Below are positions 1 through 6,803 of a stretch of DNA of 12,926 bases, piece by piece (the first letter of the stretch is position 1; the number at the start of each line of letters is the position of its first letter). Both the position numbers and the translations under genes were made by a program. The notes under the pieces are model-generated. The model did no database searches and had not been told where the DNA came from. It saw only the letters and a list, made by a program, of their open reading frames with translations. The stretch is taken from the NCBI GenBank assembly GCA_036375215.1, contig DASUSH010000111.1, positions 1 through 12,926 of the forward strand. The letters are read 5' to 3'. This DNA is from DASUSH01 sp036375215. GTDB taxonomy: Bacteria; Actinomycetota; Thermoleophilia; Solirubrobacterales; 70-9.

Positions 1-577
1 GGCTCTCCGCCAGGACGGCCGGCGCCAGGGCCGCCGCAAGGAACGCGACCGGCACGTTGACCCACAGCACCCACTCCCACCCGAGCCCGTCGGTGAGGAT
101 CCCACCGAGCAGTACGCCGGCGGCGCCGCCGGCGCCGGCCACGGCACCCCAGACGCCGAGCGCCTTGTTGCGCTCGGAGCCGTCGCGGAACGTGGTCGTG
201 CCGATCGAGAGAGCGGCCGGCGAGATGATCGCGGCGCCCAGGCCCTGCGCCGCGCGTGCGGCGATCAGCTGGGCCTCGTTGGAGGCGAAGCCGGCGGCGA
301 GCGACGCCGCGGCGACGAGCAGCAACCCGGCGATGAACACGCGCCGCCTGCCGAGCAGGTCGGCGAGGCGCCCGCCGAGCAGCAGGAAGCCGCCGAAGGT
401 AAGCACGTATGCGTTCACCACCCAGGCGAGGTTCTCCTGGGAGAAGTCGAGCGCCTCGCCGATCGACGGCAGGGCGACGTTGACGATCGAGGCGTCGAGG
501 ACGACGATGAACTGCGCCGCGGCGAGCAGCACCAGCGCGATCCAGCGCCGTTGATGTGCGGTCTTTGGGTCGGTCAT
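1..577 (-). CDS. MFS drug-efflux transporter, DHA2 (EmrB/QacA) type, N-terminal part
   Basis: Proton-driven multidrug exporter of the cytoplasmic membrane by family. Only the first 192 codons are inside the window; the rest lies beyond the left edge. Translating the minus strand from the ATG at 577 gives MTDPKTAHQRRW followed by alternating hydrophobic helices. The DHA signature LDASIVNVALPSI lies in the first helix. Motif A is seen as GGRLADLLGRRRVF in the loop between helices 2 and 3, and a motif B-like RAAQGLGAAIISPAALS follows. An antiporter motif C region, GVLLGGILTDGLGWEWVLWVNVPVAF in pieces, occupies about residues 153-178. The start is supported by an AAGGAG Shine-Dalgarno at 583-588, five bases from the ATG. 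It is divergent from a TetR regulator, which is the usual partner of such pumps, so repression by that protein is likely. The family call is firm; the substrate cannot be read from the sequence. Confidence 0.9.
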   Translation of the reverse strand, partial: MTDPKTAHQRRWIALVLLAAAQFIVVLDASIVNVALPSIGEALDFSQENLAWVVNAYVLTFGGFLLLGGRLADLLGRRRVFIAGLLLVAAASLAAGFASNEAQLIAARAAQGLGAAIISPAALSIGTTTFRDGSERNKALGVWGAVAGAGGAAGVLLGGILTDGLGWEWVLWVNVPVAFLAAALAPAVLAES

Positions 578-582
578 CTGGG

Positions 583-588
583 CTCCTT
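583..588 (-). promoter_or_regulatory. Shine-Dalgarno of the MFS transporter
   Basis: On the minus strand AAGGAG stands five bases before the ATG at 577. It is one of the few strong ribosome-binding sites in this window and fixes the start of the transporter. Confidence 0.7.
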
Positions 589-693
589 GATGTGGGTTTC
601 GCTTCTACGACGAACGAGCGGCGCTCAAATGGACAACTCGCCCGCGAAACCCGTTAAAGTGGAAGCGGTGTTCCGGTTTCGGTTAAGAACTAT

Positions 694-711
694 ACGGAAT
701 TCGAATTCCGT
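694..711. promoter_or_regulatory. Perfect 18-bp palindrome, probable TetR operator
   Basis: The sequence ACGGAATTCGAATTCCGT reads the same on both strands. It ends seven bases before the GTG start of the TetR gene and directly follows a possible -10 hexamer (TATACG, 691-696). TetR-family dimers typically bind palindromes of about this size beside their own gene. Binding here would block the regulator's own transcript and perhaps the divergent pump gene. The palindrome is seen directly; its role as operator is inference from position and family. Confidence 0.65.
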
Positions 712-717
712 TTGTAA

Positions 718-1323
718 GTGAACCCCGTCACAGAACAGCCCACCGCCGAGAAGCCGCTGCGCGCGGACGCGCGCCGCAACCGCGAGCGCGTGCTCGCCGC
801 GGCCAGGAAGTGCTTCGGCGAGCAGGGCTACGAGACCCAGATGACCGACGTCGCCCGCAAGGCCGGCGTCGGCGTCGGCACGGTCTACCGCCACTTCCCG
901 GACAAGACCGCCCTCGTCGAGGCGCTCGTCGCCGAGCGCTTCCGCCAGTTCACCGAGGGCGCCCGGAAGGCGCTCGAGGTCGAGGACGCGTGGGCCGGCT
1001 TTCGCGAGTGGCTCTGGCGGTGCGGCGAGATCCAGGCCGAGGACCGGATGGTCTGCGACTTCATCACCGAGGCGGTCGGCGCCGAGCGCCGCGAGGCGAT
1101 CGCCGAGGACGAGGGCCTCGCCGAGGCGACCCGGGCGGTGATCGCCCACGCCAAGGACGCGGGCGCGATCCGCGAGACGGTCGAGCCAGAGGACATCCCG
1201 ACGATGATGTGCGGGCTCGGGGCCGTCGCGCGCTCCGAGGACGACCCGTCCGGCCGCGTCTGGCGCCGCCACCTCGAGTTCATGCTCGACGGCCTGCGCG
1301 ATCCGAGCTACTCCGCGAAGTAG
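718..1323 (+). CDS. TetR-family transcriptional regulator
   Basis: A 201-residue ligand-responsive DNA-binding repressor, cytoplasmic and acting as a dimer by family. The N-terminal helix-turn-helix is clear: RRNRERVLAAARKCFGEQGY leads into the TDVARKAGVGVGTVYRHF recognition region at about residues 42-60, then PDKTALVEALVAERF. The C-terminal ligand-binding half (about 75-201) is less conserved and resembles SbtR-like TetR C-termini (low confidence). The start used is GTG at 718. There is no Shine-Dalgarno before it, and the next in-frame ATG (841) would cut into the helix-turn-helix, so 718 or a nearby start is needed. It may be translated from a leaderless or weakly led message. The divergent MFS pump and the palindrome just upstream point to control of the pump and of itself. 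The inducing ligand is unknown. Confidence 0.92.
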   Translation: MNPVTEQPTAEKPLRADARRNRERVLAAARKCFGEQGYETQMTDVARKAGVGVGTVYRHFPDKTALVEALVAERFRQFTEGARKALEVEDAWAGFREWLWRCGEIQAEDRMVCDFITEAVGAERREAIAEDEGLAEATRAVIAHAKDAGAIRETVEPEDIPTMMCGLGAVARSEDDPSGRVWRRHLEFMLDGLRDPSYSAK

Positions 1324-1354
1324 CGCCACGACCTGGATGAGTCGTTCCACGGCC

Positions 1355-1360
1355 TAGAGT
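1355..1360 (+). promoter_or_regulatory. Candidate -10 element (TAGAGT) for the five-gene operon
   Basis: TAGAGT fits the bacterial TAnnnT -10 pattern. It lies six bases before the GTG start at 1367, with no Shine-Dalgarno between, which would suit a leaderless transcript beginning at or near the start codon. No good -35 hexamer is visible. The 43-bp gap after the TetR gene shows no hairpin terminator, so read-through from the regulator gene is also possible. Confidence 0.35.
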
Positions 1361-1366
1361 CGTCGC

Positions 1367-3478
1367 GTGACGGTCGGTCTCGGCGAGTACGTCGCCGGCG
1401 CGGCGGAGCTCGTCCTCGTCGCCGGCGCAGCAGCGTTCGCGGCGGTCCGCGTCCGCGGCCGGCTGCTGCCCGGCTGGAGCGGCGCGCCGGCGCGCCTGGC
1501 CGAGGCGGTGCTCGGCCTCGTCCTCGTCGTCTGGGTCGCCGAGCTGCTCGGCCTCTTCGGCCTCTTCGAGGAGGGCGTCTTCGTCGCCGTCGCGGTGGTC
1601 GCCGGGATCGCGATCGGCGTTCTCTCGGGGCCGGCGCGGCCCGGCGAACCGCTCCGCGCCCCCTCCCCCACCGCCCTCGAGCTGGTGGTCACGCTCGGCA
1701 TCGCCGCGCTGCTCTTCGCGCACTGGGGCTTCGAGACGCAGCAGAGCCTCAACAACGCGATCACCAACTTCGACAGCCGCTGGTACCACCTGCCGTTCTC
1801 CGCGGAGTTCGCGCAATCGGGGTCGGCGACCGAGCTCGTCCGGACCGACCCGCTCTTCCTGAACTGGTTTTACCCGCAGGTCTCCGAGCTGCTCGGCGGG
1901 GCGACGATCCTCCTCACCGAGCGCGACACGCTCGCCCTCTTCCTGAACCTGGGCTGGCTCGCGCTCGCCCTGCTCTCGGCCTGGTGCGTCGGCCGGCCAT
2001 ACGGCCGCGGCCCGCACGCGGTCGCCGCGGTCGCGGTCCTGGTCGAGGCCCACAACCTCGTCGTCCGCGAGCCCGGGACCGGCAAGAACGACGTCGCCGC
2101 GGCGGCGCTCCTGCTCGCGGCCGCGGCGATCCTGGTGACCGCCTCGCGGCGCCGCGACGCGGGAACCGTCCGCGCCGTCCCCGGCGGGGCGCTCGCGGTG
2201 GCGGGGGTCGCCGCCGGGCTCGCCTGCGGCGTGAAGCTGACCGCGCTCGCGCCGGTGGCCGCGCTGACGGTCGCGGTGGTGGTGCTCGCGCCCACCGGGG
2301 CGCGGTGGCGGAGCGCGGGCCGGTTCGGGGTGCCGATGGTCGCCGCCGGCGGGTTCTGGTACCTGCGCAACCTGGTCGCGGCCGGCAACCCGCTGCCGTG
2401 GATCACGGAGGTGGGGCCGCTCTCGCTGCCGGGGCCGGAGCGGCTCGACGAGGCGCGCGAGCCGTTCTCGGTCGCCCACTACGCGACCGATTTCGACGTC
2501 TGGCGCGAGTGGTTCGGCCCCGGCCTCCACGACGCATTCGGGGTGCTCTGGCCGGTCGTGATCGGCGCCGCGGTCGCGGGCATGGCGATCGCGCTCGTCC
2601 GCCGCCTCGACCCGCCCGACCCGATGCTGCGGGCGCTTGGCGCCGTCGGCCTGTTCGGCGTGCTCGCCTACCTCTTCACCCCACTTGGTGCGGCCGGGTC
2701 GGAGGGGATGCCGGTCGCGTTCGAGATCAACGTCCGCTTCGCGATCCCGCCGCTGCTCCTCGGCCTGGCGTTGTTCGCGACCGTCCTGCCCGCGCGCTCG
2801 GCGCCCGCGCGCTGGGCGCTCCTCGCCGGCACGCTCGCGGTGCTGGCGATCACCAACGATCCGTTCGACGTGCTGAGCGCCGACGAGCGGGCGGCCGGGG
2901 CCGGGATCGCGTTCGTCTTCGTCCTGCTGCCCGCGGGGATCCTCTTCCTCGCCGGCCGCGGGATGCCGCGCCCGGTGGTCGCTGCCGCGCTCGCCGGCGT
3001 CGGGGCGCTCGCCCTCGCCGCCGGGTACCTGATCCAGGACTCGTACCTGGAGGACCGCTTCGCGGGCTTCGAGTCCGAGGCGCACGTCGACGAGGCCTGG
3101 CGTTTCGCCAACGGGCTCGACGGGGCTCGCATCGGGCTCGCCGGGACCACCGCCGGGTTCTACCGCTACGGCTTCTACGGCGGCGAGCTCTCCAACGAGG
3201 TGGTCTACCTCGGCCGCAAGGGCCCGAAGGGCGCGTTCTCGGCGATCCCGGGCTGCGCCGAGTTCCGCGCGGCGGTGAACGACGCCGGCCTCGACTACCT
3301 GGTCACCTCGCCCGAGCTCAACTTCGACGACCAGGCGACGCCGCTCGACTCGCCCGAGGAGGGGTGGCTCGGCGACGACCCGCCGCTCCGGCCCGTCTCC
3401 GAGGAGGGGGGGGTCACGGTGTGGAGGGTCGCGGGCGAGCTCGACCCGGCGACCTGCCCCGCCGAACCGTCATCATGA
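1367..3478 (+). CDS. Multi-pass membrane protein, GT-C/GT39-like glycosyltransferase candidate
   Basis: A 703-residue integral membrane protein. About a dozen hydrophobic segments fill residues 8-560, and a soluble tail follows (about 560-703). Features typical of lipid-linked-sugar glycosyltransferases of the PMT/ArnT type are visible. The first large outer loop has NFDSRWYHLPF (residues 134-144), where an acidic residue (Asp136) is expected to be catalytic and the YHLP box is common. Next come WFYPQVSELL (167-176), GKNDVAAAALLLAA (239-252) and WYLRNLVAAGNPLPW (331-345). By family it would transfer a sugar from a polyprenyl-phosphate donor to a protein or envelope glycan outside the membrane; donor and acceptor are unknown. 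The start is GTG at 1367 without a Shine-Dalgarno. It is the first gene of a five-gene run and ends ten bases before the lipoprotein start. An eight-G tract lies near the 3' end (3406-3413). Confidence 0.65.
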   Translation: MTVGLGEYVAGAAELVLVAGAAAFAAVRVRGRLLPGWSGAPARLAEAVLGLVLVVWVAELLGLFGLFEEGVFVAVAVVAGIAIGVLSGPARPGEPLRAPSPTALELVVTLGIAALLFAHWGFETQQSLNNAITNFDSRWYHLPFSAEFAQSGSATELVRTDPLFLNWFYPQVSELLGGATILLTERDTLALFLNLGWLALALLSAWCVGRPYGRGPHAVAAVAVLVEAHNLVVREPGTGKNDVAAAALLLAAAAILVTASRRRDAGTVRAVPGGALAVAGVAAGLACGVKLTALAPVAALTVAVVVLAPTGARWRSAGRFGVPMVAAGGFWYLRNLVAAGNPLPWITEVGPLSLPGPERLDEAREPFSVAHYATDFDVWREWFGPGLHDAFGVLWPVVIGAAVAGMAIALVRRLDPPDPMLRALGAVGLFGVLAYLFTPLGAAGSEGMPVAFEINVRFAIPPLLLGLALFATVLPARSAPARWALLAGTLAVLAITNDPFDVLSADERAAGAGIAFVFVLLPAGILFLAGRGMPRPVVAAALAGVGALALAAGYLIQDSYLEDRFAGFESEAHVDEAWRFANGLDGARIGLAGTTAGFYRYGFYGGELSNEVVYLGRKGPKGAFSAIPGCAEFRAAVNDAGLDYLVTSPELNFDDQATPLDSPEEGWLGDDPPLRPVSEEGGVTVWRVAGELDPATCPAEPSS

Positions 3479-3488
3479 CGCCCTGCCG

Positions 3489-3932
3489 ATGAAGGTCGCC
3501 ACCACGATCGCGCTGCTGGCCGTCGCCGCCCTGGCCCTGTCGGCCTGCGGCGAGAAGGAGGAGCCGAGCGCGAGCGAGCTCGCCACGACCTCGGCATCGC
3601 AGCAGACCGAGGACGAGTTCGCGATCGGCGGCGACTGGCGCGGGGAGCTGCGCCAGAAGGGGCTGAAGCCGTTCTCGGTGGCGGCGCAGATCACGGGGCC
3701 CGAGGGGCCGAACACGGTGCACTACACGGGCATCGACTGCTCCGGCAAGTGGACCTACGAGGGGCGGATCGGGGACGAGTACAGCTTCCACGAGCGGATC
3801 GACCGCGGCAAGGGCGGCGAGTGCAAGGGGTCGGGGACCGTGACCCTGACCGCGGTGGGACCGGCGGAGCTCGACTACGTGTTCCGCGGCGGCGGGATCG
3901 AGAGCCGCGGCACGCTCAGCCCCGTCGGATGA
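3489..3932 (+). CDS. Small predicted lipoprotein of unknown function
   Basis: A 147-residue protein with a type II signal peptide: MKVATTIALLAVAALALSAC. The lipobox L-S-A-C places the lipid-bearing Cys at residue 20, so it should be anchored to the outer face of the membrane. Residues 21-46 are a Ser/Thr/Glu-rich linker. From Ile46 onward there is a compact, probably beta-rich domain with WRGEL, a Cys pair at about 84 and 112 (DCSGKW and GECKGSG) that could form a disulfide, and a C-terminal RGTLSPVG. No family is recognised. It starts ten bases after the membrane glycosyltransferase candidate and its stop overlaps the P450 start as ATGA (3929-3932), so all three are probably translated from one message. 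It may assist the upstream membrane protein, but nothing in the sequence proves this. Confidence 0.8.
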   Translation: MKVATTIALLAVAALALSACGEKEEPSASELATTSASQQTEDEFAIGGDWRGELRQKGLKPFSVAAQITGPEGPNTVHYTGIDCSGKWTYEGRIGDEYSFHERIDRGKGGECKGSGTVTLTAVGPAELDYVFRGGGIESRGTLSPVG

Positions 3933-5173
3933 CCGCGGTCGCGGAGCTCGAGCTACCGGCCTTCGACTACTCCGACCCGGAGCTCACCGGGGAGCCGTGG
4001 CACGACGCGGTCCGCGCCGCTCGCGAGCGCGGCTGGCTGGCGCGCGCTGAGCCGATCGGGTTCTTCGTGCTCGAGCGCGAGGCGGCCGCCTTCTTCCTGC
4101 GGACGCCGAAGGCCACCTTCCCGGGCACCCGCATCCTCGAGCTGCAGGGCGTGACCGAGGGGCCGCTCTGGGAGCGCCTGAAGGGCAACCTCCTCGACCT
4201 CGACGGGGAGGACCACCGCCGCCTCCGCAAGCTCGTCCAGCCGGCCTTCACCCCGCCGGCGGCGGACCGCCACCGCCCGGCGATGCGCCGCCACCTCGCC
4301 GACCTCTTCGAGCCCGTCTCCGGCGGCGGCGCCTTCGAGGCGACCGCGGCGCTCACCAAGCCCTACCCGGCGCGGATGATCGCCGAGCTGATGGGCGCCC
4401 CGCTCGCCGACGCCGAGCGGCTCGGCGTCTGGGCGAACCTGATCCAGGGCCAGTTCGACCCGATCAAGGTCGCGAACGAGCGCGAGGCGCTCGAGCGCGC
4501 CGCGGCCGAGTTCGTCGAGTACACGCGCGCCCTCATCGCCGACCGCCACGACGACCCCGGGGACGACCTGATCTCGGTGCTGATCGCCGCCGAGGAGGAG
4601 GGCGACCGCCTGAGCGCCGACGAGGTCGTCCACCTGACCAGCGCGATCCTCGTCGGCGGCGTCGACACCACCCAGGCCCAGCTCGCGCACGCGCTGATCC
4701 TCTTCGCCCGCCATCCCGACCAGTGGGAGCTCCTCGCCGGGCGGCCCGAGCTGGCGCCGCAGGCGGTCGAGGAGATCCTGCGCTACGAGCCGATCACCCC
4801 GATCACGGCGCGGATCACGCTCGAGGACATCGAGTACGACGGCGTCACCTTCCCCGAGGGCACCCTGCTCTTCGCCGCCGCCGTCGCCGCCAACCGCGAC
4901 CCCGCGGCCTACGAGGAGCCAGAGCGCTTCGACATCACCGCCGAGCGCGGGCGCGCGAAGCCGCTCACCTTCGGCGCCGGGCCGCACTTCTGCCTGGGCG
5001 CCAACCTCGCCCGCGCCGAGCTCCAGGAGGCGCTCGCCTTCCTCGCGCCGCGGATGCCCGGCCTCGCGCTCGAGGCCGAACCCGTCTACGACACGCCCCT
5101 CGGGATCTACGCGGTCGAGGAGCTGCGGCTCGGCTTCGAGCCCGGCCCACGAGCGGGACATGCGAGGATGTGA
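3929..5173 (+). CDS. Cytochrome P450 monooxygenase
   Basis: A 414-residue soluble bacterial class I type P450, which inserts one oxygen atom into an organic substrate using electrons from ferredoxin and a reductase. All hallmark motifs are present. The C-helix has DGEDHRRLRKLVQPAFTP (from about residue 92). The I-helix has LVGGVDTTQAQ, with the acid-alcohol pair Asp246-Thr247. The ExxR motif is Glu282 to Arg285 in EEILRYEP. The heme loop is FGAGPHFCLGANLARAE, with Cys355 as the iron ligand. The frame stays open upstream to 3749, but that stretch overlaps the lipoprotein in another frame. ATG 3929, giving MTAVAELELPAFDYSD, sets the normal length and shares ATGA with the lipoprotein stop. No ferredoxin or reductase gene lies in the window. 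Next to a sulfatase and an amidase it may act in breakdown or tailoring of a small molecule. The substrate and the CYP family number are not assignable here. Confidence 0.96.
   Translation: MTAVAELELPAFDYSDPELTGEPWHDAVRAARERGWLARAEPIGFFVLEREAAAFFLRTPKATFPGTRILELQGVTEGPLWERLKGNLLDLDGEDHRRLRKLVQPAFTPPAADRHRPAMRRHLADLFEPVSGGGAFEATAALTKPYPARMIAELMGAPLADAERLGVWANLIQGQFDPIKVANEREALERAAAEFVEYTRALIADRHDDPGDDLISVLIAAEEEGDRLSADEVVHLTSAILVGGVDTTQAQLAHALILFARHPDQWELLAGRPELAPQAVEEILRYEPITPITARITLEDIEYDGVTFPEGTLLFAAAVAANRDPAAYEEPERFDITAERGRAKPLTFGAGPHFCLGANLARAELQEALAFLAPRMPGLALEAEPVYDTPLGIYAVEELRLGFEPGPRAGHARM
5164..5168 (+). promoter_or_regulatory. Shine-Dalgarno deciding the sulfatase start
   Basis: GAGGA lies nine bases before GTG 5178 and overlaps the end of the P450 gene. 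It supports GTG 5178 over the ATG at 5160, which would overlap the P450 by 14 bases and add six residues (MRGCDT) foreign to the family N-terminus. Confidence 0.45.
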
Positions 5174-5177
5174 CACC

Positions 5178-6803
5178 GTGTCGCAACCGAACATCGTCCT
5201 GCTCATCACCGACCAGCAGCGCTACCCGCGCCACTGGCCCGACGACCCGTCCTTCGTCCGCGACCTGGCTCCGAACGACGCCGAGCTCGCCCGGACGGGG
5301 CTGAGCTTCCGGCACGGCTTCACCAACACCTCGATGTGCTCGCCGAGCCGGGCGACCCTCCTCACCGGCGTCTATCCCTCCCGGCACGGCGTCACGCTCA
5401 CCCACACGAGCGAGGGGCTGAAGCCCGACCCGCAGAACTCGCCGCACGTCGTCCGCAACCTCGCCGACCTGCTGCGCAAGCCCGGCGCCCCGCGCCGGCG
5501 CCTGCTGAAGGGCTTCGGGCGCGGCGTGCTGCGGATGGGGGCGAGGTCCGGCCGCGAGCCCGAGCTCCCCACCGACATCCCCAACCTGGCGACGCTCCTG
5601 CGCTCGGCGGGCTACGAGGTCCAGTACCGCGGCAAGTGGCACCTCACCCACCCGGGCGGGGGCGAGTGGTCCGACGCCGACTCGGAGCGGCTCGAGCGCG
5701 ATTTCGGGTTCGCGGGCTGGGTGCCGCCGGACGCCGGCGAGAACGCGAAGGCGGAGAACTTCGGCGGCGGCAACGCCGGACCCCTCCAGGTCGGCTGGGA
5801 CGAGGTGTACACGCGCCAGGTCGAGGAGTTCCTCGGCGCCGACGAGCTGCCTGAGCCGTTCTGCCTCGTCGTCTCGCTCGTCAACCCGCACGACGTGCTC
5901 GGCTACCCGGCCTCCTACGAGCGCGGCGGCTACGACCTCGGCGAGTTCCGCGACTTCGGCATCCGGCTCCCGCCCTCGGTCGACGAGGACCTGCGCGGCA
6001 AGCCAAGCGTCCACTCGATCATGCAGATGGGGATGACCGCCTACCTCGGGCCGCTGCGCGACCGCCGCGCGCAGCTCGACTACGTGAACTTCTACGCCTA
6101 CCTGCACCGCGTGATCGACGAGAAGATCGGCCGCGTGCTGGGCGCGCTCGGCGACGCCGGCGACCCCGGGTCCCTGCGCTCGCGCACGGTCGTGGTCCGC
6201 GTCTCCGACCACGGCGAGATGGGCCTCTCCCACGGCGGCCTGCGGCAGAAGGCGTTCAACTCCTACGAGGAGACGATCCGGGTTCCGATCGTGGTCTCGA
6301 GCCCGCGGCTCTTCCCCGAGCCCGCCGAGACCGACGCCTTCGCCGGCCTCGTCGACGTCGTCCCGACGCTCGCCGCGATCGCCGGCGCCGAGACGAACGG
6401 CGGCTTCGACGGCAGGGACCTCTCCCCCGTCCTCGCCCACCACGCCGCCGAGGACGAGTGGCTCGCGGGCGCGACGGCATCGCCCACCGTCCAGGACGCG
6501 ATGCACTTCACCTACGACGACCACCAGGCCGGGACCGCGCTGCAGGAGGTTCCCGGGCAGCCGAACCGGGTGCGGGCGGTCCGCGACGGCCGCTGGAAGT
6601 ACGGCCTCTACTTCGACCCCGCCGGCGACGCCGCCCCCGAGTACGAGCTCTACGACCTCGACCGCGATCCCGACGAGATCAAGAACCTCGTCGGGCGCCT
6701 GTCCGGCGAGGCGATCGACGCCGCCGACGCCGCCCCGCTCGAGGCGATGCGCGAGCGCCTCGACGCCGCGATGGCCGAGTACGACACCGCGCCCCCGAGC
6801 TAG
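5178..6803 (+). CDS. Sulfatase-family hydrolase (Cys-type, formylglycine-dependent)
   Basis: A 541-residue alkaline-phosphatase-superfamily enzyme that should cleave a sulfate ester (or possibly a phosphonate or phosphate ester). The N-terminus SQPNIVLLITDQQR is the usual first strand with metal ligand Asp12. The active-site motif CSPSRATLLTG starts at Cys54, the residue converted to formylglycine. GKWHL (Lys153, His155), NPHD (His238) and SDHGEMGLSHGG (Asp344-His345) supply further catalytic and metal-binding residues, and YEETIRVPIV follows as expected. No signal peptide is visible, so a cytoplasmic location is likely. The formylglycine-generating enzyme needed for a Cys-type sulfatase is not in this window. 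The gene sits four bases after the P450 stop and directly abuts the amidase (TAG then ATG), so it is cotranscribed. Length and DQQ motif suit choline-sulfatase/phosphonate-hydrolase-like members, but the substrate is not determined. The alternative start is ATG 5160. Confidence 0.92.
   Translation: MSQPNIVLLITDQQRYPRHWPDDPSFVRDLAPNDAELARTGLSFRHGFTNTSMCSPSRATLLTGVYPSRHGVTLTHTSEGLKPDPQNSPHVVRNLADLLRKPGAPRRRLLKGFGRGVLRMGARSGREPELPTDIPNLATLLRSAGYEVQYRGKWHLTHPGGGEWSDADSERLERDFGFAGWVPPDAGENAKAENFGGGNAGPLQVGWDEVYTRQVEEFLGADELPEPFCLVVSLVNPHDVLGYPASYERGGYDLGEFRDFGIRLPPSVDEDLRGKPSVHSIMQMGMTAYLGPLRDRRAQLDYVNFYAYLHRVIDEKIGRVLGALGDAGDPGSLRSRTVVVRVSDHGEMGLSHGGLRQKAFNSYEETIRVPIVVSSPRLFPEPAETDAFAGLVDVVPTLAAIAGAETNGGFDGRDLSPVLAHHAAEDEWLAGATASPTVQDAMHFTYDDHQAGTALQEVPGQPNRVRAVRDGRWKYGLYFDPAGDAAPEYELYDLDRDPDEIKNLVGRLSGEAIDAADAAPLEAMRERLDAAMAEYDTAPPS

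Larger units (their letters stand above)
578..717. promoter_or_regulatory. Divergent control region between MFS pump and TetR regulator
   Basis: This 140-bp spacer is visibly richer in A and T than the flanking genes. It carries the 18-bp palindrome at 694-711. It also has a 9-bp inverted repeat (GGGTTTCGC at 594-602 and GCGAAACCC at 644-652), a third GGTTTCG at 675-681, and a short odd palindrome GAGCG-G-CGCTC at 616-626. A possible plus-strand promoter is TGGACA at 630-635 with TAAAGT at 655-660, but its spacer of 19 bp is long. A second possible -10 is TATACG at 691-696, next to the palindrome. No convincing minus-strand promoter hexamers were identified, though one must exist if the pump is expressed from here. 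Confidence 0.55.

Noticed and set aside
57..554. 165-codon plus-strand frame at the left edge
   Set aside because: Ser/Pro/Ala-rich shadow. The minus strand here encodes an MFS transporter with motifs A, B and C.
1280..3085. 601-codon minus-strand frame opposite the membrane protein
   Set aside because: Highly charged Arg/Glu/Gly-rich product with no motif; shadow of the plus-strand gene with YHLP and WYLRN motifs.
3749..3928. 60-codon upstream extension of the P450 frame
   Set aside because: It overlaps the lipoprotein in another frame and reads as Arg-rich noise; ATG 3929 gives the normal P450 N-terminus and length.
4965..6524. 519-codon minus-strand frame opposite P450 and sulfatase
   Set aside because: It spans two genes with intact active-site motifs on the plus strand and shows no family signature itself.
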